A model generated the notes under the pieces. It saw only the letters and a program-made list of their open reading frames with translations. It was not told the DNA's origin and did no database searches. This document shows, one piece after another, positions 5,892 to 6,348 of a stretch of DNA of 6,348 bases (the first letter of the stretch is position 1; every line of letters begins with the position of its first letter). The DNA lies in assembly GCA_041635755.1 (NCBI GenBank), contig JBFKUL010000182.1, forward strand, positions 1-6,348, written 5' to 3'. The position numbers and the translations under genes are program-made. The stretch comes from JBFKUL01 sp041635755 (GTDB lineage: Bacteria > Pseudomonadota > Gammaproteobacteria > Burkholderiales > SG8-39).

Positions 5892-6348
5892 ATGACGATC
5901 AAGATCGGCGACCCGTTGCCGGAGGGCAAGCTTTTCGAGTCCACGGGCTACGACGAGACGACGCATTGCCCGACTCGCCCCGCCGAAGTCAACGTCGCCG
6001 AAGCGGTGAAAGGCAAGAAGATCGTGGTGTTCGGCCTGCCTGGCGCGTTCACGCCTACCTGCTCCGCCAAGCACGTGCCGGGCTACCTGCAGCAGTACGA
6101 TCAGCTCAAGACGAAGAACGTCGACGAAATCTGGTGCGTCTCGGTGAATGACGGCTTCGTCATGGGCGCGTGGGGCCGCGACCAAAAGGCCGGCGGCAAG
6201 ATCCGCATGCTCGGTGACGGCAGCGCCGCCTGGACCAAGGCGCTCGGGCTGGAGCTCGACACCGGCCCGAACATGGGCTTGCGCATGCGGCGCTTCTCGA
6301 TGCTGGTGGACAACGGCGTCGTCAAGCAGCTGAACGTCGAAGCCCCGG
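5892..6348 (+). CDS. Prx5-type peroxiredoxin, C-terminus cut by window edge
   Basis: This is a thioredoxin-fold thiol peroxidase of the Prx5 (AhpC/TSA, redoxin) family that reduces hydrogen peroxide and alkyl hydroperoxides. The first 152 residues are visible and the frame is still open at the window end. The active site is LPGAFTPTC (49-57): it fits PxxxTxxC, with P50, T54 and the peroxidatic C57. The partner Arg is in the MRRFSMLVDNG segment (132-142), probably R134. WCVSVNDGFVMGAWG (81-95) is also typical of the group. Two further cysteines, C26 and C82, are visible; I cannot say whether either one resolves the disulfide. Family members are usually about 160-170 residues, so only a short tail is probably missing. 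Some relatives carry a fused C-terminal glutaredoxin domain, which cannot be ruled out here. The gene diverges from osmC across a 194-base control region. Confidence 0.95.
   Translation, partial: MTIKIGDPLPEGKLFESTGYDETTHCPTRPAEVNVAEAVKGKKIVVFGLPGAFTPTCSAKHVPGYLQQYDQLKTKNVDEIWCVSVNDGFVMGAWGRDQKAGGKIRMLGDGSAAWTKALGLELDTGPNMGLRMRRFSMLVDNGVVKQLNVEAP

Noticed and set aside
4987..5944. Overlapping long open frames on both strands around osmC and the peroxiredoxin start
   Set aside because: They overlap the conserved cysteine-motif genes in other frames and have no recognisable domain or ribosome-binding site.
1..6348. Search for tRNA, rRNA, CRISPR arrays, insertion sequences and riboswitches
   Set aside because: I saw no repeated spacer pattern, transposase motif, cloverleaf or conserved riboswitch core. 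Nearly all of the window is accounted for by five protein genes.

Overview
The window is GC-rich bacterial chromosomal DNA. Its style and gene families (a stand-alone GspE/PulE-type ATPase, a PAS-rich diguanylate cyclase, a UMF1-type MFS transporter, an E. coli-like OsmC and a Prx5-type peroxiredoxin) suggest a proteobacterium, most likely a betaproteobacterium. That placement is inferred from protein style, not from a marker gene. Coding density is high. There are five genes, two of them cut by the window edges, and only two intergenic gaps larger than 50 bases.

Layout. Positions 1-2079 (minus) hold a membrane-anchored protein with two N-terminal transmembrane helices, four PAS domains and a GGDEF domain; its C-terminus lies beyond position 1. 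Positions 2086-3897 (minus) hold a secretion/pilus-type hexameric ATPase. The cyclase gene starts six bases after the ATPase stop codon, so the two form one transcription unit read from about 3930 toward 1. A 64-base divergent gap (3898-3961) separates the ATPase from an MFS transporter at 3962-5257 (plus). The transporter converges with osmC (5272-5697, minus) across only 14 bases. A 194-base divergent region (5698-5891) then leads to a peroxiredoxin gene (5892 to the window end, plus). It carries a perfect TATAAT box and a strong hairpin or inverted repeat just upstream of that box.

How the genes fit together. The left pair joins a c-di-GMP signalling enzyme to an ATPase that powers pilus or secretion assembly, so control of surface motility or adhesion by c-di-GMP is a reasonable inference. 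The right pair, OsmC and Prx5, are two different thiol peroxidases transcribed away from a shared control region, and together they form a peroxide-defence locus. The transporter between them has no evident link to either side.

I see no mobile element, CRISPR array, tRNA or rRNA, and no clearly unprecedented system. The points most worth checking are the hairpin over the peroxiredoxin promoter, the missing inhibitory site in the GGDEF domain, the c-di-GMP/ATPase coupling, and a possible leaderless start for the transporter.
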